A DNA stretch of 64,000 bases from Eledone cirrhosa (taxonomy: Eukaryota > Mollusca > Cephalopoda > Octopoda > Eledonidae): positions 69,242,778 through 69,306,777 of the forward strand of contig OZ024744.1 of assembly GCA_964016885.1 (NCBI GenBank). Direction: 5' to 3'. The notes beneath the pieces are model-generated. The model saw only the letters and a program-made list of their open reading frames with translations. It did no database searches and was not told where the DNA came from. The position numbers and the translations under genes are program-made. Shown here one piece after another: positions 42,601 to 60,400 of this stretch (positions are counted from its first letter, which is position 1; each line of letters opens with the position of its first letter).

Positions 42601-45600
42601 ACATACACTGATACAGACATACACTGACACAGACATACACTGACAGAGACATACACTGACATAGACATACACTGACATAGACATACACTGACACAGACAT
42701 ACACTGTCACATACATACACTGACACAGACATACACTGACATAGACATACACTGACACAGACATACACTGGCATAGACATACACTGACACAGACATACAC
42801 TGACATAGACATACACTGACATAGACATACACAGACTCAGACATACACAGACACAGTCATACACTGACACAGACATACACTGACATAGACATACACAGAC
42901 TCAGACATACACTGACATAGACATACACAGACTCAGACATACACTGACACAGACATACACTGACATAGACATACACAGACACAGACATACAAAGACATAC
43001 ACAGACATAGATATACACTGACACAGACATACACTGACATAAACATACACTGACATAGACATACACTGACACAGACATACACTGACATAGACATACACTG
43101 ACATAGACATACACAGACATAGATATACACTGACACAGACATACACTGACATAGACATACACAGACTCAGACATACACTGACATAGACATACACTGACAC
43201 AGACATACACTGGCATCGGTATACACTGACACAGACATACACTGATATAGACATACACAGACTCAGACATACACTGACAGAGACATACACTGACACAGAC
43301 ATACACTGACATAGACATACACCGACATAGACATACAAAGAGTCAGACATACACTGACATAGACATACACAGACATAGATATACACTGGCATAGACATAC
43401 ACTGACACAGACATAACACTGACACAGACATACACTGACACAACATACACTGTCACATACATACACTGACATAGACATACACAGACACTGACATACACTG
43501 ACACAGACATACACTGACATAGACATACACAGACTCAGACATACACTGACATAGACATACACTGACATAGACATACACAGACTCAGACATACACAGATAT
43601 ACACTGACATATACATACACAGACTAAGACATACACTGACACAGACATACACTGACATAGACATACACAGACTCAGACATACACTGACATAGACATACAC
43701 TGACATAGACATACACTGGCATAGACATACACTGACACATACGTACACTGACACAGACATACACTGACATAGACATAAACTGACATAGACATACACAGAC
43801 ACAGACATACACTGACACAGACATACACATACTCAGACATACACAGACACAGACATACACTGACACAGACATACACTGACACAGACATACACTGACACAG
43901 ACATACACTGACATAGACATACACTGACATAGACATACACAGACTCAGACATACACTGACATAGACATACACAGACTCAGACATACACTGACATAGACAT
44001 ACACTGACATAGACATACACAGACTCAGACATACACAGATATACACTGACATATACATACACAGACTAAGACATACACTGACACAGACATACACTGACAT
44101 AGACATACACAGACATAGATGTACACTGACACAGACATACACTGACATAGACATACACTGGCATAGACATACACTGACACATACGTACACTGACACAGAC
44201 ATACACTGACATAGACATAAAATGACATAGACATACACAGACACAGACATACACTTACACAGACATACACATACTCAGACATACACAGACACAGATATAC
44301 ACTGACACAGACATACACTGACACAGACATACACTGACATAGACATGCACTGACACAGACATACACTGACATAGACATACACTGACATAGACATACACAG
44401 ACTCAGACATACACTGACATAGACATACACAGACTCAGACATACACTGACACAGACATACACTGACATAGACATACACAGACTCAGACATACAAAGACAT
44501 ACACAGACATAGATATACACTGACACAGACATACACTGACATAAACATACACTGACATGGACATACACTGACACAGACATACACTGACATAGACATACAC
44601 TGACATAGACATACACAGACATAGATATACACTGACACAGACTTATACTGACACAGACATACACTGACACAGACATACGCTGACACAGACATACACTGAC
44701 TCAGACATACACAGACTCAGACATACACAGACTCAGACATACACTGACACAGAGATACACTGATACAGACATACACTAGCACAGACATACACTGACATAG
44801 ACATACACTGACACATACATACACTGACACAGACATACACTGATACAGCCATACACTGACACAGACATACACTGACTCAGACATACACAGACTCAGACAT
44901 ACACAGACTCAGACATACACTGACACAGACATACACTGACTCAGACATACATTGACACAGACATACACTGACATAGACATACACTGACATAGACATACAC
45001 AGACTCAGACATACACAGACATACACGGACATAGACATACACTGACATAGACATACACAGACATAGATATACACTGACACAGACATACACTGACATAGAC
45101 ATACACAGACTCAGACATACACTGACATAGACATACACTGACACAGACATACACTGGCATCGGTATACACTGACACAGACATACACTGATATAGACATAC
45201 ACAGACTCAGACATACACTGACAGAGACATACACTGACACAGACATACACTGACATAGACATACACCGACATAGACATACAAAGAGTCAGACATACACTG
45301 ACATAGACATACACAGACATAGATATACACTGGCATAGACATACACTGACACAGACATAACACTGACACAGACATACACTGACACAACATACACTGTCAC
45401 ATACATACACTGACATAGACATACACAGACACTGACATACACTGACACAGACATACACTGACATAGACATACACAGACTCAGACATACACTGACATAGAC
45501 ATACACTGACATAGACATACACAGACTCAGACATACACAGATATACACTGACATATACATACACAGACTAAGACATACACTGACACAGACATACACTGAC

Positions 45601-48600
45601 ATAGACATACACAGACTCAGACATACACTGACATAGACATACACTGACATAGACATACACTGGCATAGACATACACTGACACATACGTACACTGACACAG
45701 ACATACACTGACATAGACATAAACTGACATAGACATACACAGACACAGACATACACTGACACAGACATACACATACTCAGACATACACAGACACAGACAT
45801 ACACTGACACAGACATACACTGACACAGACATACACTGACATAGACATACACAGACTCAGACATACACAGACTCAGACATACACTGATATAGACATACAC
45901 TGACACAGACATACACTGACATAGACATATACTGGCATAGACATACACAGACACAGACATACACTGACATAGACATACACTGACACAGACATACACTGAC
46001 ATAGACATACACTGACACAGACATACACAGACTCAGACATACACTGATATAGACATACACTGACACAGACATACACTGACATAGACATATACTGGCATAG
46101 ACATACACAGACACAGACATACACTGACATAGACATACACTGACACAGACATACACTGACATAGACATACACTGACACAGACATACACTGACATAGACAT
46201 ACACAGACTCAGACATACACTGACACAGACATACAGTGACACAGACATACACTGGCATAGGCATACACTGACACAGACATACACTGACATAGACATACAC
46301 TGACACAGACATACACTGACATAGACATACACAGACTCAGACATACACTGACACAGACATACACTGGCATAGACATACACTGACACAGACATACACTGAC
46401 ATAGACATACACTGACACAGACATACACTGACATAGACATACACAGACTCAGACATTCATGGGCATAGACATACACAGACTCAGACATACACAGACTCAG
46501 ACATACACTGACATAGACATACACTGACACAGACATACACTGGCATAGACATACACTGACACAGACATACACTGGCATAGACATACACTGACACAGACAT
46601 ACACTGATATAGACATACACAGACTCAGACATACACTGACAGAGACATACACTGACACAGACATACACTGACATAGACATACACTGACATAGACATACAC
46701 AGACTCAGACATACACTGACATAGACATACACTGACATAGACATACACAGAGTCAGACATACACAGACATACACTGACATATACATACACAGACTAAGAC
46801 ATACACTGACACAGACATACACTGACATAGACATACACAGACATAGATATACACTGGCATAGACATACACTGACACAGACATAACACTGACACAGACATA
46901 CACTGACACAACATACACTGTCACATACATACGCTGACATAGACATACACAGTCACTGACATACACTGACACAGACATACACTGACATAGACATGAACAT
47001 AATCAGACATACACTGACATAGATATACACTGACACAGACATACACTGACATAGACATACACAGACTCAGACATACACTGACATAGACATACACAGACAT
47101 AGATATACACTGACATAGACATACACTGGCAGAGACATACACTGACTCAGACATACACAGACACAGACATACACTGACACAGACATACACTGACACAGAC
47201 ATACACTGATAAAGACATACACTGACACAGACATACACTGACAGAGACATACACTGACATAGACATACACTGACATAGACATACACTGACACAGACATAC
47301 ACTGTCACATACATACACTGACACAGACATACACTGACATAGACATACACTGACACAGACATACACTGCCATAGACATACACTGACACAGACATACACTG
47401 ACATAGACATACACTGACATAGACATACACAGACTCAGACATACACAGACACAGTCATACACTGACACAGACATACACTGACATAGACATACACAGACTC
47501 AGACATACACTGACATAGACATACACAGACTCAGACATACAGTGACACAGACATACACTGACATAGACATACACAGACACAGACATACAAAGACCTACAC
47601 AGACATAGATATACACTGACACAGACATACACTGACATAAACATACACTGACATAGACATACACTGACACAGACATACACTGACATAGACATACACTGAC
47701 ATAGACATACACAGACATAGATATACACTGACACAGACATACACTGACATAGACATACACAGACTCAGACATACACTGACATAGACATACACTGACACAG
47801 ACATACACTGATATAGACATACACAGACTCAGAATACACTGACAGAGACATACACTGACACAGACATACACTGACATAGACATACACCGACATAGACATA
47901 CAAAGAGTCAGACATACACTGACACAGACATACACAGACATAGATATACACTGGCATAGACATACACTGACACAGACATAACACTGACACAGACATACAC
48001 TGACACAACATATACTGTCACATACATACACTGACATAGACATACACAGACACTGACATACACTGACACAGACATACACTGACATAGACATACACAGACT
48101 CAGACATACACTGACATAGACATACACTGTCATAGACATACACAGACTCAGACATACACAGATATACACTGACATATACATACACAGACTAAGACATACA
48201 CTGACACAGACATACACTGACATAGACATACACAGACTCAGACATACACTGACATAGACATACACTGACATAGACATACACTGGCATAGACATACACTGA
48301 CACATACGTACACTGACACAGACATACACTGACATAGACATAAACTGACATAGACATACACAGACACAGACATACACTGACACAGACATACACATACTCA
48401 GACATACACAGACACAGACATACACTGACACAGACATACACTGACACAGACATACACATACTCAGACATACACAGACACAGATATACACTGACACAGACA
48501 TACACTGACACAGACATACACTGACATAGACATGCACTGACACAGACATACACTGACATAGACATACACTGACATAGACATACACAGACTCAGACATACA

Positions 48601-51600
48601 CTGACATAGACATACACAGACTCAGACATACAAAGACATACACAGACATAGATATACACTGACACAGACATACACTGACATAAACATACACTGACATGGA
48701 CATACACTGACACAGACATACACTGACATAGACATACACTGACATAGACATACACAGACATAGATATACACTGACACAGACTTACACTGACACAGACATA
48801 CACTGACACAGACATACGCTGACACAGACATACACTGACTCAGACATACACAGACTCAGACATACACAGACTCAGACATACACTGACACAGAGATACACT
48901 GATACAGACATACACTAGCACAGACATACACTGACATAGACATACACTGACACATACATACACTGACACAGACATACACTGATACAGCCATACACTGACA
49001 CAGACATACACTGACTCAGACATACACAGACTCAGACATACACAGACTCAGACATACACTGACACAGACATACACTGACTCAGACATACATTGACACAGA
49101 CATACACTGACATAGACATACACTGACATAGACATACACAGACTCAGACATACACAGACATACACGGACATAGACATACACTGACATAGACATACACAGA
49201 CATAGATATACACTGACACAGACATACACTGACATAGACATACACAGACTCAGACATACACTGACATAGACATACACTGACACAGACATACACTGGCATC
49301 GGTATACACTGACACAGACATACACTGATATAGACATACACAGACTCAGACATACACTGACAGAGACATACACTGACACAGACATACACTGACATAGACA
49401 TACACCGACATAGACATACAAAGAGTCAGACATACACTGACATAGACATACACAGACATAGATATACACTGGCATAGACATACACTGACACAGACATAAC
49501 ACTGACACAGACATACACTGACACAACATACACTGTCACATACATACACTGACATAGACATACACAGACACTGACATACACTGACACAGACATACACTGA
49601 CATAGACATACACAGACTCAGACATACACTGACATAGACATACACTGACATAGACATACACAGACTCAGACATACACAGATATACACTGACATATACATA
49701 CACAGACTAAGACATACACTGACACAGACATACACTGACATAGACATACACAGACTCAGACATACACTGACATAGACATACACTGACATAGACATACACT
49801 GGCATAGACATACACTGACACATACGTACACTGACACAGACATACACTGACATAGACATAAACTGACATAGACATACACAGACACAGACATACACTGACA
49901 CAGACATACACATACTCAGACATACACAGACACAGACATACACTGACACAGACATACACTGACACAGACATACACTGACATAGACATACACTGACACAGA
50001 CATACACTGACATAGACATACACTGACATAGACATACACAGACTCAGACATACACAGACTCAGACATACACTGATATAGACATACACTGACACAGACATA
50101 CACTGACATAGACATATACTGGCATAGACATACACAGACACAGACATACACTGACATAGACATACACTGACACAGACATACACTGACATAGACATACACT
50201 GACACAGACATACACAGACTCAGACATACACTGATATAGACATACACTGACACAGACATACACTGACATAGACATATACTGGCATAGACATACACAGACA
50301 CAGACATACACTGACATAGACATACACTGACACAGACATACACTGACATAGACATACACTGACACAGACATACACTGACATAGACATACACAGACTCAGA
50401 CATACACTGACACAGACATACAGTGACACAGACATACACTGGCATAGGCATACACTGACACAGACATACACTGACATAGACATACACTGACACAGACATA
50501 CACTGACATAGACATACACAGACTCAGACATACACTGACACAGACATACACTGGCATAGACATACACTGACACAGACATACACTGACATAGACATACACT
50601 GACACAGACATACACTGACATAGACATACACAGACTCAGACATTCATGGGCATAGACATACACAGACTCAGACATACACAGACTCAGACATACACTGACA
50701 TAGACATACACTGACACAGACATACACTGGCATAGACATACACTGACACAGACATACACTGGCATAGACATACACTGACACAGACATACACTGATATAGA
50801 CATACACAGACTCAGACATACACTGACAGAGACATACACTGACACAGACATACACTGACATAGACATACACTGACATAGACATACACAGACTCAGACATA
50901 CACTGACATAGACATACACTGACATAGACATACACAGAGTCAGACATACACAGACATACACTGACATATACATACACAGACTAAGACATACACTGACACA
51001 GACATACACTGACATAGACATACACAGACATAGATATACACTGGCATAGACATACACTGACACAGACATAACACTGACACAGACATACACTGACACAACA
51101 TACACTGTCACATACATACGCTGACATAGACATACACAGTCACTGACATACACTGACACAGACATACACTGACATAGACATGAACATAATCAGACATACA
51201 CTGACATAGATATACACTGACACAGACATACACTGACATAGACATACACAGACTCAGACATACACTGACATAGACATACACAGACATAGATATACACTGA
51301 CATAGACATACACTGGCAGAGACATACACTGACTCAGACATACACAGACACAGACATACACTGACACAGACATACACTGACACAGACATACACTGATAAA
51401 GACATACACTGACACAGACATACACTGACAGAGACATACACTGACATAGACATACACTGACATAGACATACACTGACACAGACATACACTGTCACATACA
51501 TACACTGACACAGACATACACTGACATAGACATACACTGACACAGACATACACTGCCATAGACATACACTGACACAGACATACACTGACATAGACATACA

Positions 51601-51760
51601 CTGACATAGACATACACAGACTCAGACATACACAGACACAGTCATACACTGACACAGACATACACTGACATAGACATACACAGACTCAGACATACACTGA
51701 CATAGACATACACAGACTCAGACATACAGTGACACAGACATACACTGACATAGACATACA
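39621..51760. repeat. Higher-order block, 12,236-bp type, copy 2
   Basis: The offset to copy 1 falls from 12,236 to 12,188 (near 45.8 kb) and to 12,140 (near 48.7 kb), two separate net losses of 48 bp. The shared variant aaagacctacacag (about 35,402 and 47,590, offset 12,188) confirms the pairing. A private change, actgaaatagac near 40,770, occurs in this copy only. Confidence 0.85.
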
Positions 51761-54450
51761 CAGACACAGACATACAAAGACATACACAGACATAGATATA
51801 CACTGACACAGACATACACTGACATAAACATACACTGACATAGACATACACTGACACAGACATACACTGACATAGACATACACTGACATAGACATACACA
51901 GACATAGATATACACTGACACAGACATACACTGACATAGACATACACAGACTCAGACATACACTGACATAGACATACACTGACACAGACATACACTGATA
52001 TAGACATACACAGACTCAGAATACACTGACAGAGACATACACTGACACAGACATACACTGACATAGACATACACCGACATAGACATACAAAGAGTCAGAC
52101 ATACACTGACATAGACATACACAGACATAGATATACACTGGCATAGACATACACTGACACAGACATAACACTGACACAGACATACACTGACACAACATAT
52201 ACTGTCACATACATACACTGACATAGACATACACAGACACTGACATACACTGACACAGACATACACTGACATAGACATACACAGACTCAGACATACACTG
52301 ACATAGACATACACTGTCATAGACATACACAGACTCAGACATACACAGATATACACTGACATATACATACACAGACTAAGACATACACTGACACAGACAT
52401 ACACTGACATAGACATACACAGACTCAGACATACACTGACATAGACATACACTGACACAGACATACACTGACATAGACATAAACTGACATAGACATACAC
52501 AGACACAGACATACACTGACACAGACATACACATACTCAGACATACACAGACACAGACATACACTGACACAGACATACACTGACACAGACATACACATAC
52601 TCAGACATACACAGACACAGATATACACTGACACAGACATACACTGACACAGACATACACTGACATAGACATGCACTGACACAGACATACACTGACATAG
52701 ACATACACTGACATAGACATACACAGACTCAGACATACACTGACATAGACATACACAGACTCAGACATACACTGACACAGACATACACTGACATAGACAT
52801 ACACAGACTCAGACATACAAAGACATACACAGACATAGATATACACTGACACAGACATACACTGACATAAACATACACTGACATGGACATACACTGACAC
52901 AGACATACACTGACATAGACATACACTGACATAGACATACACAGACATAGATATACACTGACACAGACTTACACTGACACAGACATACACTGACACAGAC
53001 ATACGCTGACACAGACATACACTGACTCAGACATACACAGACTCAGACATACACAGACTCAGACATACACTGACACAGAGATACACTGATACAGACATAC
53101 ACTAGCACAGACATACACTGACATAGACATACACTGACACATACATACACTGACACAGACATACACTGATACAGCCATACACTGACACAGACATACACTG
53201 ACTCAGACATACACAGACTCAGACATACACAGACTCAGACATACACTGACACAGACATACACTGACTCAGACATACATTGACACAGACATACACTGACAT
53301 AGACATACACTGACATAGACATACACAGACTCAGACATACACAGACATACACGGACATAGACATACACTGACATAGACATACACAGACATAGATATACAC
53401 TGACACAGACATACACTGACATAGACATACACAGACTCAGACATACACTGACATAGACATACACTGACACAGACATACACTGGCATCGGTATACACTGAC
53501 ACAGACATACACTGATATAGACATACACAGACTCAGACATACACTGACAGAGACATACACTGACACAGACATACACTGACATAGACATACACCGACATAG
53601 ACATACAAAGTGTCAGACATACACTGACATAGACATACACAGACATAGATATACACTGGCATAGACATACACTGACACAGACATAACACTGACACAGACA
53701 TACACTGACACAACATACACTGTCACATACAAACACTGACATAGACATACACAGACACTGACATACACTGACACAGACATACACTGACATAGACATACAC
53801 AGACTCAGACATACACTGACATAGACATACACTGACATAGACATACACAGACTCAGACATACACAGATATACACTGACATATACATACACAGACTAAGAC
53901 ATACACTGACACAGACATACACTGACATAGACATACACAGACTCAGACATACACTGACATAGACATACACTGACATAGACATACACTGGCATAGACATAC
54001 ACTGACACATACGTACACTGACACAGACATACACTGACATAGACATAAACTGACATAGACATACACAGACACAGACATACACTGACACAGACATACACAT
54101 ACTCAGACATACACAGACACAGACATACACTGACACAGACATACACTGACACAGACATACACTGACATAGACATACACTGACACAGACATACACTGACAT
54201 AGACATACACTGACATAGACATACACAGACTCAGACATACACAGACTCAGACATACACTGATATAGACATACACTGACACAGACATACACTGACATAGAC
54301 ATATACTGGCATAGACATACACAGACACAGACATACACTGACATAGACATACACTGACACAGACATACACTGACATAGACATACACTGACACAGACATAC
54401 ACAGACTCAGACATACACTGATATAGACATACACTGACACAGACATACAC
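44266..54450. repeat. Run of about 4.14-4.19-kb units
   Basis: Starts lie near 44,266, 48,453 and 52,591. ggcatcggtatac occurs at 45,156, 49,295 and 53,482 (4,139 and 4,187 bp apart), cattcatggg at 46,454 and 50,641 (4,187), and tcagaatacactgac near 47,829 and 52,016 (4,187). The first two units are the copies of those at 32.0-39.6 kb. The third is an extra, truncated unit. Confidence 0.8.
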
Positions 54451-56207
54451 TGACATAGACATACACTGACATAGACATACACAGACTCAGACATACACTG
54501 ACATAGACATACACAGACTCAGACATACACTGACACAGACATACACTGACATAGACATACACAGACTCAGACATACAAAGACATACACAGACATAGATAT
54601 ACACTGACACAGACATACACTGACATAAACATACACTGACATGGACATACACTGACACAGACATACACTGACATAGACATACACTGACATAGACATACAC
54701 AGACATAGATATACACTGACACAGACTTACACTGACACAGACATACACTGACACAGACATACGCTGACACAGACATACACTGACTCAGACATACACAGAC
54801 TCAGACATACACAGACTCAGACATACACTGACACAGAGATACACTGATACAGACATACACTAGCACAGACATACACTGACATAGACATACACTGACACAT
54901 ACATACACTGACACAGACATACACTGATACAGCCATACACTGACACAGACATACACTGACTCAGACATACACAGACTCAGACATACACAGACTCAGACAT
55001 ACACTGACACAGACATACACTGACTCAGACATACATTGACACAGACATACACTGACATAGACATACACTGACATAGACATACACAGACTCAGACATACAC
55101 AGACATACACGGACATAGACATACACTGACATAGACATACACAGACATAGATATACACTGACACAGACATACACTGACATAGACATACACAGACTCAGAC
55201 ATACACTGACATAGACATACACTGACACAGACATACACTGGCATCGGTATACACTGACACAGACATACACTGATATAGGCATACACAGACTCAGACATAC
55301 ACTGACAGAGACATACACTGACACAGACATACACTGACATAGACATACACCGACATAGACATACAAAGAGTCAGACATACACTGACATAGACATACACAG
55401 ACATAGATATACACTGGCATAGACATACACTGACACAGACATAACACTGACACAGACATACACTGACACAACATACACTGTCACATACATACACTGACAT
55501 AGACATACACAGACACTGACATACACTGACACAGACATACACTGACATAGACATACACAGACTCAGACATACACTGACATAGACATACACTGACATAGAC
55601 ATACACAGACTCAGACATACACAGATATACACTGACATATACATACACAGACTAAGACATACACTGACACAGACATACACTGACATAGACATACACAGAC
55701 TCAGACATACACTGACATAGACATACACTGACATAGACATACACTGGCATAGACATACACTGACACATACGTACACTGACACAGACATACACTGACATAG
55801 ACATAAACTGACATAGACATACACAGACACAGACATACACTGACACAGACATACACATACTCAGACATACACAGACACAGACATACACTGACACAGACAT
55901 ACACTGACACAGACATACACTGACATAGACATACACTGACACAGACATACACTGACATAGACATACACTGACATAGACATACACAGACTCAGACATACAC
56001 AGACTCAGACATACACTGATATAGACATACACTGACACAGACATACACTGACATAGACATATACTGGCATAGACATACACAGACACAGACATACACTGAC
56101 ATAGACATACACTGACACAGACATACACTGACATAGACATACACTGACACAGACATACACAGACTCAGACATACACTGATATAGACATACACTGACACAG
56201 ACATACA
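52692..56207. repeat. Local tandem duplication, 1,758-bp unit
   Basis: Copy 1 is about 52,692-54,449 and copy 2 about 54,450-56,207. ggcatcggtatac at 53,482 and 55,240 and attgacacag-type variants in both copies hold a constant 1,758-bp offset. Copy-specific changes such as acaaacactgac near 53,730 (copy 1) and tataggcatac near 55,275 (copy 2) show the copies are distinct. Confidence 0.78.
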
Positions 56208-56937
56208 CTGACATAGACATATACTGGCATAGACATACACAGACACAGACATACACTGACATAGACATACACTGACACAGACATACACTGACATAGACAT
56301 ACACTGACACAGACATACACTGACATAGACATACACTGACATAGACATACACTGGCATAGACATACACTGACACATACGTACACTGACACAGACATACAC
56401 TGACATAGACATAAACTGACATAGACATACACAGACACAGACATACACTGACACAGACATACACATACTCAGACATACACAGACACAGACATACACTGAC
56501 ACAGACATACACTGACACAGACATACACTGACATAGACATACACTGACACAGACATACACTGACATAGACATACACTGACATAGACATACACAGACTCAG
56601 ACATACACAGACTCAGACATACACTGATATAGACATACACTGACACAGACATACACTGACATAGACATATACTGGCATAGACATACACAGACACAGACAT
56701 ACACTGACATAGACATACACTGACACAGACATACACTGACATAGACATACACTGACACAGACATACACAGACTCAGACATACACTGATATAGACATACAC
56801 TGACACAGACATACACTGACATAGACATATACTGGCATAGACATACACAGACACAGACATACACTGACATAGACATACACTGACACAGACATACACTGAC
56901 ATAGACATACACTGACACAGACATACACTGACATAGA
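55722..56937. repeat. Local tandem duplication, 608-bp unit (38 monomers)
   Basis: Copy 1 is about 55,722-56,329 and copy 2 about 56,330-56,937. The variants acatacgtacac and acataaactgac, followed by acatactcag, occur in both at a 608-bp offset, which is exactly 38 x 16. The longest minus-strand frame of the array (247 residues) spans this duplication. Edges are approximate. Confidence 0.7.
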
Positions 56938-57449
56938 CATACACAGACTCAGACATACACTGACATAGACATACACTGACTCAGACATACACTGACACAG
57001 ACATACAGTGACACAGACATACACTGGCATAGGCATACACTGACACAGACATACACTGACATAGACATACACTGACACAGACATACACTGACATAGACAT
57101 ACACAGACTCAGACATACACTGACACAGACATACACTGGCACAGACATACACTGGCATAGACATACACTGACACAGACATACACTGGCATAGACATACAC
57201 TGACACAGACATACACTGATATAGACATACACAGACTCAGACATACACTGACAGAGACATACACTGACACAGACATACACTGACATAGACATACACTGAC
57301 ATAGACATACACAGACTCAGACATACACTGACATAGACATACACTGACATAGACATACACAGAGTCAGACATACACAGACATACACTGACATATACATAC
57401 ACAGACTAAGACATACACTGACACAGACATACACTGACATAGACATACA

Positions 57450-60400
57450 CTGACACAGACATACACTGACATAGACATACACTGACATAGACATACACAG
57501 ACTCAGACATACACAGACTCAGACATACACTGATATAGACATACACTGACACAGACATACACTGACATAGACATATACTGGCATAGACATACACAGACAC
57601 AGACATACACTGACATAGACATACACTGACACAGACATACACTGACATAGACATACACTGACACAGACATACACAGACTCAGACATACACTGATATAGAC
57701 ATACACTGACACAGACATACACTGACATAGACATATACTGGCATAGACATACACAGACACAGACATACACTGACATAGACATACACTGACACAGACATAC
57801 ACTGACATAGACATACACTGACACAGACATACACTGACATAGACATACACAGACTCAGACATACACTGACACAGACATACAGTGACACAGACATACACTG
57901 GCATAGGCATACACTGACACAGACATACACTGACATAGACATACACTGACACAGACATACACTGACATAGACATACACAGACTCAGACATACACTGACAC
58001 AGACATACACTGGCTTAGACATACACTGACACAGACATACACTGACATAGACATACACTGACACAGACATACACTGACATAGACATACACAGACTCAGAC
58101 ATTCATGGGCATAGACATACACAGACTCAGACATACACAGACTCAGACATACACTGACATAGACATACACTGACACAGACATACACTGCCATAGACATAC
58201 ACTGACACAGACATACACTGGCATAGACATACACTGACACAGACATACACTGATATAGACATACACAGACTCAGACATACACTGACAGAGACATACACTG
58301 ACACAGACATACACTGACATAGACATACACTGACATAGACATACACAGACTCAGACATACACTGACATAGACATACACTGACATAGACATACACAGAGTC
58401 AGACATACACAGACATACACTGACATATACATACACAGACTAAGACATACACTGACACAGACATACACTGACATAGACATACACAGACATAGATATACAC
58501 TGGCATAGACATACACTGACACAGACATAACACTGACACAGACATACACTGACACAACATACACTGTCACATACATACGCTGACATAGACATACACAGTC
58601 ACTGACATACACTGACACAGACATACACTGACATAGACATGAACATAATCAGACATACACTGACATAGATATACACTGACACAGACATACACTGACATAG
58701 ACATACACAGACTCAGACATACACTGACATAGACATACACAGACATAGATATACACTGACATAGACATACACTGGCAGAGACATACACTGACTCAGACAT
58801 ACACAGACACAGACATACACTGACACAGACATACACTGACACAGACATACACTGATAAAGACATACACTGACACAGACATACACTGACAGAGACATACAC
58901 TGACATAGACATACACTGACATAGACATACACTGACACAGACATACACTGTCACATACATACACTGACACAGACATACACTGACATAGACATACACTGAC
59001 ACAGACATACACTGCCATAGACATACACTGACACAGACATACACTGACATAGACATACACTGACATAGACATACACAGACTCAGACATACACAGACACAG
59101 TCATACACTGACACAGACATACACTGACATAGACATACACAGACTCAGACATACACTGACATAGACATACACAGACTCAGACATACAGTGACACAGACAT
59201 ACACTGACATAGACATACACAGACACAGACATACAAAGACATACACAGACATAGATATACACTGACACAGACATACACTGACATAAACATACACTGACAT
59301 AGACATACACTGACACAGACATACACTGACATAGACATACACTGACATAGACATACACAGACATAGATATACACTGACACAGACATACACTGACATAGAC
59401 ATACACAGACTCAGACATACACTGACATAGACATACACTGACACAGACATACACTGATATAGACATACACAGACTCAGAATACACTGACAGAGACATACA
59501 CTGACACAGACATACACTGACATAGACATACACCGACATAGACATACAAAGAGTCAGACATACACTGACATAGACATACACAGACATAGATATACACTGG
59601 CATAGACATACACTGACACAGACATAACACTGACACAGACATACACTGACACAACATATACTGTCACATACATACACTGACATAGACATACACAGACACT
59701 GACATACACTGACACAGACATACACTGACATAGACATACACAGACTCAGACATACACTGACATAGACATACACTGTCATAGACATACACAGACTCAGACA
59801 TACACAGATATACACTGACATATACATACACAGACTAAGACATACACTGACACAGACATACACTGACATAGACATACACAGACTCAGACATACACTGACA
59901 TAGACATACACTGACATAGACATACACTGGCATAGACATACACTGACACATACGTACACTGACACAGACATACACTGACATAGACATAAACTGACATAGA
60001 CATACACAGACACAGACATACACTGACACAGACATACACATACTCAGACATACACAGACACAGACATACACTGACACAGACATACACTGACACAGACATA
60101 CACTGACATAGACATACACTGACACAGACGTACACTGACATAGACATACACTGACATAGACATACACAGATTCAGACATACACTGACATAGACATACACA
60201 GACTCAGACATACACTGACATAGACATACACTGACATAGACATACACAGACTCATCATACACAGACATACACTGACATAGACATACACAGACTCAGACAT
60301 ACACTGACATAGACATACACTGACATAGACATACACTGGCATAGACATACACTGACACATACGTACACTGACACAGACATACACTGACATAGACATAAAC

